Shown one piece after another: positions 52,059 through 60,484 of a stretch of 64,000 nt of DNA. This DNA is from an uncultured Lachnospiraceae bacterium (GTDB lineage Bacteria; Bacillota; Clostridia; Lachnospirales; Lachnospiraceae). The notes under the pieces are model-generated. The model was not told the origin of the DNA, did not search any database, and saw only the letters and a list, made by a program, of their open reading frames with translations. Within the stretch, counting starts at the first letter, position 1; every line of letters starts with the position of its first letter. The DNA lies in contig CAKRPS010000002.1 of NCBI GenBank assembly GCA_934385475.1, positions 38,134 to 102,133 of the forward strand. The letters run 5' to 3'. A program made the translations under genes and the position numbers.

Positions 52059-53122
52059 TGAAGATATGTATGATTGTGCCCGATCCTATGGTAAAAGGCG
52101 GGATCGCTGCGGTAGTCAATGGTTACCGTGGCAGTACGCTGGAAAAGAAAAATGAAGTGACTTATATAGAATCTTATCGGGATGGCTCCAAATGGCAGAA
52201 GCTGTGGAAGGCTCTTTGCGCTTACGCGGCATTCCGGAAGGCGGTCAAAAGAGAGAGACCGGATGTCGTGCATATCCATTCTTCGTTTGGCCCAAGCTTT
52301 TATCGCAAGCTGCCGTTTATCCTGTGGAGTGCCCACAGGGGGATTCCGGTAGTCAATCATATTCATGGGGCAGAATTTGACACTTTTTATGAGAATGCGT
52401 CTGCGGGAAAGAAAAAGCTTGTCGGCAAAATCTATAACAGGTGTACCAGACTGATCGTTCTCTCACAGGAGTGGAAAAACAGGATCGGGAGGATTGTACC
52501 GCCTGAGAAAATAGATGTCATTGAAAATTATTGTAAGATACCGGAAATGCCGGATACGGAATATAGAGCCTATCATCACATTCTGTTCCTGGGAGAACTT
52601 GGGAAACGTAAGGGATGTTATGACATACCGGAAATTCTGGAGCAGGTGACAAAGCAGGTACCGGATGTGCAGATGATCATGGCCGGGGATGGAGAAATGC
52701 AGCAGGTTAAAGCGGCGTTTGCGGACAGACAGCTGACAGATAAGGTGGTTTTTCCCGGCTGGGTGCGGGGAGAGCAGAAAGAGAAGCTTTTGAGAGAATG
52801 TGGAATCTTTTTATTTCCAAGCTACCATGAAGGGATGCCAATGGCTGTTCTGGAAGCGATGGGGTACGCGATGGGCGTTGTGACCACGAATGTGGGCGGC
52901 ATACCAAGGCTGATCCGGGATGGCGGGAATGGTTATCTGAAAGAGCCGGGAGATGTCAGGGCATTGGCACAGGCAGTGATCTCACTTTTGCAGAACAAGG
53001 CAGACTGTAAGGAGATGGGAAAACGCGCCAGAGAACTGGCAGAGAAAGAGTACGGTCTGGAAAGACATTTGGAAAAGCTGCAGGCAGTATATGAGAGCGC
53101 AGCAGGTCAGGGAAAAAGATGA
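52058..53122 (+). CDS. GT4 glycosyltransferase
   Basis: 354 aa. IVPDPMVKGGIAAVVNGY opens the acceptor domain, FLGELGKRKGCYDIPEIL begins the donor domain, and SYHEGMPMAVLEAMGYAMGV carries the E-x7-E nucleotide-sugar site. The start is ATG 52058 (sharing a base with the upstream stop) or GTG 52055. Immediately follows the initiating transferase, so it probably adds the second sugar of that repeat unit. Four-base overlap with the next gene. Confidence 0.85.
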   Translation: MKICMIVPDPMVKGGIAAVVNGYRGSTLEKKNEVTYIESYRDGSKWQKLWKALCAYAAFRKAVKRERPDVVHIHSSFGPSFYRKLPFILWSAHRGIPVVNHIHGAEFDTFYENASAGKKKLVGKIYNRCTRLIVLSQEWKNRIGRIVPPEKIDVIENYCKIPEMPDTEYRAYHHILFLGELGKRKGCYDIPEILEQVTKQVPDVQMIMAGDGEMQQVKAAFADRQLTDKVVFPGWVRGEQKEKLLRECGIFLFPSYHEGMPMAVLEAMGYAMGVVTTNVGGIPRLIRDGGNGYLKEPGDVRALAQAVISLLQNKADCKEMGKRARELAEKEYGLERHLEKLQAVYESAAGQGKR

Positions 53123-53646
53123 GTCAGATTTTTAGAGTGCTGAAAAGCATGGTGAAAATTGCATATTGGAAGCTTCGATATGGAAAAAGAGTTCAGGTGC
53201 CGATGATACAGGGATTTGACCGGGTATATCTGGAACTGCACGGACAGGGAAAACTGCACCTGGGCGATCACATCCAGAACCGGGGTGAGCTGCATCTGAT
53301 CTGTGATGGAGAGGGAGTCCTGCAGATCGGTTCCCATGTGTACTGCAATACGAACAACTGCATTACCTGCATGGGCAGAGTTACCATTGGAGATTACTGT
53401 AAGCTTGGCAATAACCTGGTGGTCGTGGACCATGATCATAATTTTAAAGATAACAGCAGCGAATATCTGGTTGGAGAGGTGGAAATCGGCAGTCATGTAT
53501 GGATCGGTGCTAATTGTACCATTTTGAGAGGCACCAGAATCGGTGACGGCTGTGTGATCGCAGCAGGAAGCGTTGTAAAGGGAGAAGTTCCGGCAGGGAC
53601 TGTTTTCTGTCAGAAGAGACAGACTATTTGCAGGAGTGTGGAATAA
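53119..53646 (+). CDS. left-handed beta-helix O-acetyltransferase
   Basis: 175 aa hexapeptide-repeat protein. Repeats run from about residue 50 to 165 (LHLGDHIQN, IGDYCKLGNN, IGSHVWIGAN, IGDGCVIAAGSVV). VVDHDHNF holds the likely catalytic His105 as in Maa/WbbJ-type acetyl-CoA sugar O-acetyltransferases. Small size and lack of helices indicate a cytoplasmic enzyme acting on a nucleotide sugar or lipid-linked sugar. ATGA overlap with the upstream GT4, and the next ATG comes directly after its stop codon. Confidence 0.85.
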   Translation: MSQIFRVLKSMVKIAYWKLRYGKRVQVPMIQGFDRVYLELHGQGKLHLGDHIQNRGELHLICDGEGVLQIGSHVYCNTNNCITCMGRVTIGDYCKLGNNLVVVDHDHNFKDNSSEYLVGEVEIGSHVWIGANCTILRGTRIGDGCVIAAGSVVKGEVPAGTVFCQKRQTICRSVE

Positions 53647-54663
53647 ATGCGGAAGAACCAGTGTAAGATCAGCGTTATTGTGCCGGTTTATAACAAAAAA
53701 GAATATTTGAAGGACTGTATCGACAGCATTGTACAGCAGACCTATCGGAACCTGGAGCTGATACTGGTGGATGACGGCTCTGAGGACGGGAGCGATGAGC
53801 TCTGTGAGCAGTATGAAAAGAAAGATACAAGAGTCAGGCTGATCCGGCAGGAGAATGCCGGTCCGACGGCCGCATGTGTGAACGGTATGAAAAATGCCAC
53901 AGGAAGCCACTATATGTTTATTGACAGTGATGACTATGTGGAAAAGAACATGCTGGAGAAAATGGCATTCCTCCTACATGGGAAACCGGGAGAGATTGTC
54001 TGCTGTAATCATATTCTGGAGAAAAAGAGAAAGACAGAGAAGATTACCATGGGACTGGCTCCCGGAGCCTACGAGGGTGAGAAACTCAATCATGTCAAAG
54101 AAAATCTGCTGGGAAATGAACAGCGTATCATTCCAATGTCCCGCTGTATGAAGCTGTGTGAGAAATCTGTCTTTGAAGGAAATGAGATATATTATGACTA
54201 TTCGATTCGTATGGGAGATGATTTTCATCTGATCTACCCGGCGCTTCTGGCTGCGAACCGGATTGTGGTGATGGAGGAAGCATATTTTTATCATTACCGG
54301 TATGTGGAAACCTCCATTGTGCACCGTTACGATCCGCGCATGTTTGACAGCGTGAAGGCATGGTATCTTGCAATGCAGCGGATTGTTGCAGACAAAAAAG
54401 TCAGGGACGGAGAAGCAAGACTTAGACGCGAGTATTGTTATATGCTTATGCTGGTCGTCAAAAATGAACTGCGAAATCCGGAGAAAGGTTACCGGAAAGG
54501 GATTCAGGAAATCTTCCGGGAGGAGAATGTACGGGAAGTGGTGCAGAATACACCACTTATGGTAACATCCAGAAACAATCAGCTCATGTATCTGGCCATG
54601 ACGTATCCGGCCACAACACTGCTTTGGATGTTGCGGATGATTTTGAAAGTACATGACAGATAG
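53647..54663 (+). CDS. GT2 glycosyltransferase
   Basis: 338 aa GT-A enzyme. SVIVPVYNKKEYLKDCIDSI, LVDDGSEDGSDELC and FIDSDDYVEKN are the nucleotide and metal-binding motifs. The C-terminal third holds MGDDFHLIYP and a weakly hydrophobic end. It abuts the acetyltransferase with no gap; AGGAG upstream lies inside that gene. Resembles EpsH/CpsI-like capsule transferases. Donor unknown. Confidence 0.87.
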   Translation: MRKNQCKISVIVPVYNKKEYLKDCIDSIVQQTYRNLELILVDDGSEDGSDELCEQYEKKDTRVRLIRQENAGPTAACVNGMKNATGSHYMFIDSDDYVEKNMLEKMAFLLHGKPGEIVCCNHILEKKRKTEKITMGLAPGAYEGEKLNHVKENLLGNEQRIIPMSRCMKLCEKSVFEGNEIYYDYSIRMGDDFHLIYPALLAANRIVVMEEAYFYHYRYVETSIVHRYDPRMFDSVKAWYLAMQRIVADKKVRDGEARLRREYCYMLMLVVKNELRNPEKGYRKGIQEIFREENVREVVQNTPLMVTSRNNQLMYLAMTYPATTLLWMLRMILKVHDR

Positions 54664-54675
54664 AAAGAGGTATAT

Positions 54676-55857
54676 ATGGATAACAGACTGGTTATGTATC
54701 TGCATGGCGGGAGCGGAAATCACGGCTGCGAAGCGATCGTTAACAGTACCTGCCACATGATAGAGGATATTCCGGTGCTGCTGGTGACGAACAGCGCAAA
54801 AGAGGACCAGACGTATTCCCTGGCACCGTTATGTGATATTTTGGAGGAACGCAAGATCAGGGAACATTTCTTTGCGCATGTCTGGTATTATGCGTGGCGC
54901 AAAATTTTCCATGATCCGGAATCGTTTATGCGTTACCGGTTCAAAGAGGTGCTCGGGAAAAATCGTTCCCCGCTCTACCTGTCGATCGGAGGGGATATGT
55001 ACTGCTACGAACTGTCCAAAAAAGAGGCGATCGTGGCGAACAGCACCTTCAACAGGGCGGGCTCTAAGACGATCCTGTGGGGATGTTCCCTGGAGCCGGA
55101 GCTGCTGAGAGACCCGGAGGTGATCGAGGATATGAAGCGTTATGCGCTGATCACACCAAGGGAATCAATCACTGCGCAGGCGTTGCGTGAGGCAGGAATT
55201 GTTGAGAATGTAAAACAGTTTCCGGATCCGGCATTTTCGTTGCAGCCGGAAGAGATACCGCTCCCGGAGACTTTCCGGAAGGGACATACGGTCGGAATCA
55301 ATGTGAGTCCGATGATCGTCCGCAATGAGAAGGTTACAGGAATTACAATACAAAGCTATAAGAAGCTGATCGATCATATCCTGTCAACGACACAGGACAG
55401 TGTTGCGCTGATCCCTCATGTAATGTGGAATTATAATGATGACAGGCTGACCCTGCAGGAGTTGTATCAAGGGTATGAAGGGAACGACAGAGTTCTCTTG
55501 TTTGAGGACATGTCGTGCATGAAACTGAAATATATCATATCAAATTGCAGAGTCTTTATCGGGGCGAGAACGCATGCCACCATAGCGGCGTATTCTTCAC
55601 TGGTGCCGACGCTGGTGATCGGGTATTCGGTCAAGGCCAGAGGGATAGCAAGAGATCTGTTTGGAACCGAGGAACACTACGTACTTCCGGTGCAGACATT
55701 GTCTGATCCGGCTGAGATGATACAGGCGTATGAGTGGATGATGGAGCATGAGGAGGAAATTCGTTGCAGACTCGGGGAGATTATGCCGGAGTATTGCGCA
55801 AGGTCTGCCCGGGCCGGAGAGGAAATCCGCAGGATATGGAATCAGGTGAAGGATTGA
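54676..55857 (+). CDS. polysaccharide pyruvyl transferase family (WcaK/CsaB-like)
   Basis: 393 aa. GGSGNHGCEAIVNSTCHM near the N-terminus, LWGCSLEPELL, PDPAFSL, GINVSPMIVRN and the GARTHATIAAYSS motif identify PF04230. Members transfer pyruvate from phosphoenolpyruvate to a sugar as a ketal, giving the glycan extra negative charge. AAAGAGG precedes the ATG. The following GT2 begins inside its last 22 bases. A minority of the family may act on other acyl groups, so activity is inferred from fold. Confidence 0.85.
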   Translation: MDNRLVMYLHGGSGNHGCEAIVNSTCHMIEDIPVLLVTNSAKEDQTYSLAPLCDILEERKIREHFFAHVWYYAWRKIFHDPESFMRYRFKEVLGKNRSPLYLSIGGDMYCYELSKKEAIVANSTFNRAGSKTILWGCSLEPELLRDPEVIEDMKRYALITPRESITAQALREAGIVENVKQFPDPAFSLQPEEIPLPETFRKGHTVGINVSPMIVRNEKVTGITIQSYKKLIDHILSTTQDSVALIPHVMWNYNDDRLTLQELYQGYEGNDRVLLFEDMSCMKLKYIISNCRVFIGARTHATIAAYSSLVPTLVIGYSVKARGIARDLFGTEEHYVLPVQTLSDPAEMIQAYEWMMEHEEEIRCRLGEIMPEYCARSARAGEEIRRIWNQVKD

Positions 55858-56861
55858 TAACAGTCATTGTGCCAATATATAACGGAGAAGATTTCCTGGA
55901 TCGGTGCGTCAGGAGCATTTTAGGGCAGACTTATAAAAATCTGGAGGTGCTTCTTATTGACGGAGGGTCTACGGACAATACAGCGCAGCTTTGCAGGAGC
56001 TTTTGTGAGAAAGACAAAAGGGTGCGCTTTTTGCCGGAGAAAGAGAACCTCGGGGTATCAGCGTCCAGAAACCATGGGCTGAGAGAGGCGAAGGGAGCCT
56101 ACATCACCTTTGTGGATGCCGACGACTGGCTGAAAAAGGACTGTCTGGAAAGACTTTTTGAAGATATACGCGATACCGGGGCACAGGTTGCAGGCTGTTC
56201 TTTTTGCTGCTGCACGGATGAACAACAGGGCGACGCAGAGGAGAACAGGGAGACAACGGAGAGTGAGCGCCGCGTCCTGAGGGGAGAAGATTTTCTGCGG
56301 GATGGAATTCTGAAAAGGGATACAAGATGCTGGAGCAAGCTGTATCTGGCAGAAAGCATTCAGGGATGCTCCTTCCGGGAAGATTACACGATCGGCGAGG
56401 ATATGCTGTTCCTGTTCGATGTGGCAGGGAAGGTTCCTTTGATTAGCACCAGCACTTATGAGGGATACTGTTATTACAGGAATCCGAAGGGCGCTATGCT
56501 GAAGCCTTTCCGGAAATCAGACATGGATCAGATAAGGTGCTGGCAGGAAGTTCTGGAGACGGTGCGCCGTGAGGAGAATCCTGCCGGGGAAATCATTTGT
56601 AATATTGCCACGATCCAGATTGTCTCCTGTATGCTGGTAGCCGGTAAACTTGCCCTGCTTTCCGGAGAAGAACGGGGAAAATACACGGAACAGCTAAGAC
56701 AGTGCAGACAGAGCCTGAAAGAGACACTTCGGATCAAGGGTGCCTACCGGGGGCTTGACAGAGGGTACCGCGTGAAAACAATCTTATTCCGGTATGTTCC
56801 GGGATGGTATCTGTTTCTTTATCATACGTTGAAAAAGGGTCAGAGGGAAGCGAAAGCATGA
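55836..56861 (+). CDS. GT2 glycosyltransferase
   Basis: About 341 aa. TVIVPIYNGEDFLDRCVRSI, LIDGGSTDNTAQLC (DGG in place of the usual DDG), SASRNHGL and FVDADDWLKKD for metal binding, then CWSKLYLAE and GEDMLFLFD. The start is ATG 55836 or TTG 55854, both inside the pyruvyltransferase gene; the second would lie right after AGGTGAAGG. The C-terminal end overlaps the GT11 start by four bases. Donor unknown. Confidence 0.83.
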   Translation: MESGEGLITVIVPIYNGEDFLDRCVRSILGQTYKNLEVLLIDGGSTDNTAQLCRSFCEKDKRVRFLPEKENLGVSASRNHGLREAKGAYITFVDADDWLKKDCLERLFEDIRDTGAQVAGCSFCCCTDEQQGDAEENRETTESERRVLRGEDFLRDGILKRDTRCWSKLYLAESIQGCSFREDYTIGEDMLFLFDVAGKVPLISTSTYEGYCYYRNPKGAMLKPFRKSDMDQIRCWQEVLETVRREENPAGEIICNIATIQIVSCMLVAGKLALLSGEERGKYTEQLRQCRQSLKETLRIKGAYRGLDRGYRVKTILFRYVPGWYLFLYHTLKKGQREAKA

Positions 56862-57790
56862 TCATCATTAAGGTAATGGGAGGATTGGGAAACCAACTCC
56901 AGCAATATGCGTTGTACAGGAAAATGGAAAAGCTTGGAAAGGATGTCCGGCTGGACGTGTCTTGGTTCCGCAGAAAGAAGGTACAGCAGAAGGTTCTGGC
57001 GCACAGAACCCTGGAGCTGGATTACTTTGCGGGGGCGATCTACCGGGAAGCCAGTGAACGGGAAATCCGTGACGTATTGGGAAGGCTCTGGGAGGAGCCG
57101 GAACCGTTTGTGAGAAAGGTGCTCAGAAAGCTGGGAGCTTCCGAAAATCCTTTGTTTACGGAAACAGGAATGTATCACCCGGAAATCTTTGAGATGGATC
57201 AGAAATATCTGACAGGCTATTGGGCCTGTGATAAATACTATGCCGATTGCATGGAGGAGCTTCGTTCCTGTCTGCAATTCCCAATCTGTGGAAAACAGGA
57301 GAACAAAGATCTTCTGGCACAGTTAAAGGAAATGAAAGAGGAGGGCACGGAGGTTCCGATAAGTGTCCATATAAGACGCGGGGATTATCTGGATGAAGCC
57401 AATGCGGCATTATTTGGTGGCATCTGTACAGATGCGTATTATGAGGCGGCAATCCGTTACATGAAAGAGCGGTTTCCGAAGGCGGTATTTTACCTGTTTT
57501 CGGATGAGCCGGATTATGTGAGGGAGCATTACCGTGGGAAAGAATATCACATAGTAGACTGGAATCGGGGGGCAGACAGCTTTTTCGACATCCAGCTTAT
57601 GAGCAAATGTGCGCACAATATCTGCGCGAACAGTACATTCAGCTTCTGGGGGGCAAGGCTCAACGCAGGCAGGGATAAAATCTGCATCCGCCCTTCCATT
57701 CACAAGAATACACAGAGGTGTATCCCGGAAGAGATGAAGGAGCTGTGGAAAGGATGGACGCTCATCACTCCGCAGGGTGTGATTCTGTAA
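56858..57790 (+). CDS. GT11 alpha-1,2-fucosyltransferase-like
   Basis: 310 aa. IIIKVMGGLGNQLQQYALYR, ISVHIRRGDYLDEAN with the Arg pair for GDP-fucose, and ANSTFSFWGARL. It contains an extra stretch (about 75-115) relative to the 42240 copy, so the two are distinct enzymes, not a duplication. ATG 56858 overlaps the GT2 stop and has AGAGGGAAG upstream. It would cap or branch the repeat unit built by the second transcription unit. Confidence 0.9.
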   Translation: MIIIKVMGGLGNQLQQYALYRKMEKLGKDVRLDVSWFRRKKVQQKVLAHRTLELDYFAGAIYREASEREIRDVLGRLWEEPEPFVRKVLRKLGASENPLFTETGMYHPEIFEMDQKYLTGYWACDKYYADCMEELRSCLQFPICGKQENKDLLAQLKEMKEEGTEVPISVHIRRGDYLDEANAALFGGICTDAYYEAAIRYMKERFPKAVFYLFSDEPDYVREHYRGKEYHIVDWNRGADSFFDIQLMSKCAHNICANSTFSFWGARLNAGRDKICIRPSIHKNTQRCIPEEMKELWKGWTLITPQGVIL

Positions 57791-57810
57791 GCCATGTAAT
57801 GGAGAAAACA

Positions 57811-59340
57811 ATGGGACGAATACAGCAGGCAAAGAAAAATATAGCGTTTGGTTTCATCAGCAATCTGGTGATCCTGGTCATGAACTTCCTGCAGAGAACG
57901 ATTTTTATTTATCTGTTTGGAAAGACTGTGGCCGGCGTAAACGGTCTTTTTACAGGGATTCTCAGCATGTTGTCAATGGCAGAGCTGGGAATCGGCACAG
58001 CGATGAACTATAGCCTGTACAAGCCGGTTGCCGAGAGAAATTATGAGAAGATCAAGTCCTATATGCGGTTGTACAAGAAGGCGTACATGGCGATTGCAGG
58101 TGTCATTACGGTCATTGGCCTTTGCCTGGTGCCTTTTTTGAAATATCTGGTCAAAAATCCGGGCGATCTGACAGTCCGGGAACTCACCACATATTATCTG
58201 ATCTTTCTGTTCAACACGGTCAGTACCTATTTTGTGGCCTATAAATACAGCCTGGTCAATGCAGAACAGCGAAATTATATTCAGACCAATATCACAACGA
58301 TCACCAAAATCGTTTCATTTGGAGTACAGATCCTGGTGCTGCTCCTCACCAAAAGCTTTCTGTGGTATCTGCTGGCGCAGGCGGCGGTAGAACTGATACA
58401 GAAAATTTTTGTCAGCCGGTACCTGAATAAGCTGTACCCGTATCTTTTGGACAAAAATGTCAGGAAGCTGCAAAAAGAAGAGACGGATGTCGTGGTCAAT
58501 AAGACCAAGGCGCTGATGTGTCACAAGATTGGCGATGTGGCAAGACTGCAGACGGACAGTATTATCATTTCGTCGTTTATTGATGTTGGCGTAAACGGTA
58601 TTGTAGATAATTATAATTATATTATTACGTATGTGGCAAACTTTGTAAATATCATCTTTAACTCGGTGCTTTCCGGCTTTGGAAATCTTGTGGCTACGGA
58701 GTCAAAGGAGAAACAGTACGAGGTTTTCAAGGTATATCGATTTTTTGCATGCTGGCTGTACGGGTTTGCAACGATAGGCTTCTGGTATCTGCTGACACCT
58801 CTGATCGGGAATCTGTGGCTGACACCGGACTGGATCATCGGTCAGGGGATCGTCACACTGATCCTGGTTGATTTTTATTTCAAAGGCGGCAGAGTGGTTC
58901 TGGCGAATTTCAAGATAGCCGCGGGCGTGTTTGAGAAGGATCGTTATCTTGCGCTGATTCAGGGTGGAGTCAATCTGGTATTGTCTATCGGTCTGGTGCA
59001 GGTGATCGGGCTTGCGGGCATTTATGTAGGGACTGTGATTTCCGGTGTGATGGCAAATGTGATCCAGCCGTTGATCGTGTACCATGACTGTTTTGCCAGA
59101 AAGGCGTTTTCCTATTTTACGGATTCCCTGAAATATATGGTCGTGATAGCCGGGATCGGAGGGATTCTCTGGCCTGTGCACAGCCTGATTCTACAGGAGA
59201 TAAATTTTCTGACCTTTGCTGCGATGGCGGTTGCGATCACGGCGGTCTATAATGGGATTTTTCTGCTGATATTTTACCGGACACCGGAGTTTAAATATCT
59301 GTGGAATGCTATGATGGGCAAGTTCAGAAGAAAGGCATAA
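57811..59340 (+). CDS. Wzx-type flippase (polysaccharide transporter, MOP superfamily)
   Basis: 509 aa and about 14 helices. GFISNLVILVMNFLQRTIFI is the family start, and GLFTGILSMLSMAELGIGTA and a basic cytoplasmic loop (KNVRKLQKEETDVV) are typical of the Firmicutes capsule PST branch. It moves undecaprenyl-linked repeat units across the membrane for a Wzy polymerase. ATG 57811 has GGAG six bases upstream; upstream in-frame starts lie within the GT11 gene. Likely works with the polymerase at 60485 or 49336. Confidence 0.9.
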   Translation: MGRIQQAKKNIAFGFISNLVILVMNFLQRTIFIYLFGKTVAGVNGLFTGILSMLSMAELGIGTAMNYSLYKPVAERNYEKIKSYMRLYKKAYMAIAGVITVIGLCLVPFLKYLVKNPGDLTVRELTTYYLIFLFNTVSTYFVAYKYSLVNAEQRNYIQTNITTITKIVSFGVQILVLLLTKSFLWYLLAQAAVELIQKIFVSRYLNKLYPYLLDKNVRKLQKEETDVVVNKTKALMCHKIGDVARLQTDSIIISSFIDVGVNGIVDNYNYIITYVANFVNIIFNSVLSGFGNLVATESKEKQYEVFKVYRFFACWLYGFATIGFWYLLTPLIGNLWLTPDWIIGQGIVTLILVDFYFKGGRVVLANFKIAAGVFEKDRYLALIQGGVNLVLSIGLVQVIGLAGIYVGTVISGVMANVIQPLIVYHDCFARKAFSYFTDSLKYMVVIAGIGGILWPVHSLILQEINFLTFAAMAVAITAVYNGIFLLIFYRTPEFKYLWNAMMGKFRRKA

Positions 59341-59356
59341 GGAAGGAGTCTGATCA

Positions 59357-60445
59357 ATGCAGACGGAAAGAACGAACAGAGAACAGCTTGCAGAGACAGC
59401 CTGCACGGAATTGTTGTCCTACGGAAACTGGGATATAAAGACCTATATCAAAAGAGCAGTCAGCAGGGTGATTCTGCGCAGAAATCTGGCACCAAGGGAT
59501 TTGATCTTCTGGCCGACAGGACTTCTGGCAGCAGGGCTTTGGAATTACCGGTCAGAGCTTGTGAAGGCAGAAGGACAGGATAAGAACGCTGAGCTGGAAG
59601 AAAAGATTCTGAATGCTTTGGAATTGTATTATGACAGATGGATCAGTAAGGGGATGAAGGTGAACTGCCTGGATGATCTGCTTGCCGGAGAGACACTGCT
59701 TGCCATGCAGCAGGAACGTGCGGCAGACACCGGAAAAGATTATGGCAGGGCGCTGGAAACACTGGCAGAATTTGCAAGACAGCATCCGACGGATGAAACC
59801 GGGAGCTTCCCTTACCGGGTCCGGAAGGAATCGCAGGAGAATGGTTATGTTTTTGTAGATACGATCGGGCTTGCCTGTCCTTTTTTGTACCGCTATGGAG
59901 AGGTATATGGCAGGCAGGAATTTCAGGAGATCGCAGTGAGACAGATAGCCAATTATCTGGCTTATGGAATGGATGAACAGCATGATCTGCCCTATCACGG
60001 CTATGATCTCAAGGCAGGCTGCAAGTACGGTATCATTGGCTGGGGCAGGGCAGTAGGATGGCTGCTGCGCGGCATGAACGGCTGTATGCAGAGTGCATAC
60101 GGACGGGAAAAGCTGGAAAGCTTCTATGGTCCTATTGTGGACCGTGTGCTGCAGTATCAGCGGCAGGATGGTTATTTTTCCTGGCAGCTTCAGGCAATGG
60201 AAGGGCCGAAGGACAGCTCGGCTACAGCGATGATCGGCGTGGGACTGCAGGGCGGGATTAGGCTTGGCATTCTCACGGATGAGAAATATAAGACAGCGCT
60301 GGAGGCCTGCAAAGAGGCGGTCGGCAAATCTGTGAGAGAGGGCAGGGTTTATGACTGCTCCGCAGAATGTGAGGGCTTTGCGCAGTATCCACAGCGTTAT
60401 GGAGCCTATCCATGGGCGCTTGGCCCGGGACTGGAAATTTTGTAA
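59357..60445 (+). CDS. GH88/GH105-like unsaturated uronyl hydrolase fold protein
   Basis: 362 aa, alpha/alpha-barrel type. VFVDTIGLACPFLYRYGEVY places Asp168 like the catalytic Asp of YteR-type GH105 enzymes, and WGRAVGWLLRGM, DSSATAM and AYPWALGPGL are further family-like tracts. No signal peptide or helix, so it should be cytoplasmic. GH105 enzymes release unsaturated uronic acids from oligosaccharides cut by lyases, unusual inside a biosynthetic run between flippase and polymerase. It may be a turnover or proofreading enzyme, or have lost hydrolase activity. AAGGAAGGAG precedes the ATG. Fold call is moderate, activity is uncertain. Confidence 0.65.
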   Translation: MQTERTNREQLAETACTELLSYGNWDIKTYIKRAVSRVILRRNLAPRDLIFWPTGLLAAGLWNYRSELVKAEGQDKNAELEEKILNALELYYDRWISKGMKVNCLDDLLAGETLLAMQQERAADTGKDYGRALETLAEFARQHPTDETGSFPYRVRKESQENGYVFVDTIGLACPFLYRYGEVYGRQEFQEIAVRQIANYLAYGMDEQHDLPYHGYDLKAGCKYGIIGWGRAVGWLLRGMNGCMQSAYGREKLESFYGPIVDRVLQYQRQDGYFSWQLQAMEGPKDSSATAMIGVGLQGGIRLGILTDEKYKTALEACKEAVGKSVREGRVYDCSAECEGFAQYPQRYGAYPWALGPGLEIL

Positions 60446-60484
60446 GACAGAAAAGTCTGGAACGACAAAGGACGGAGGCATTTT

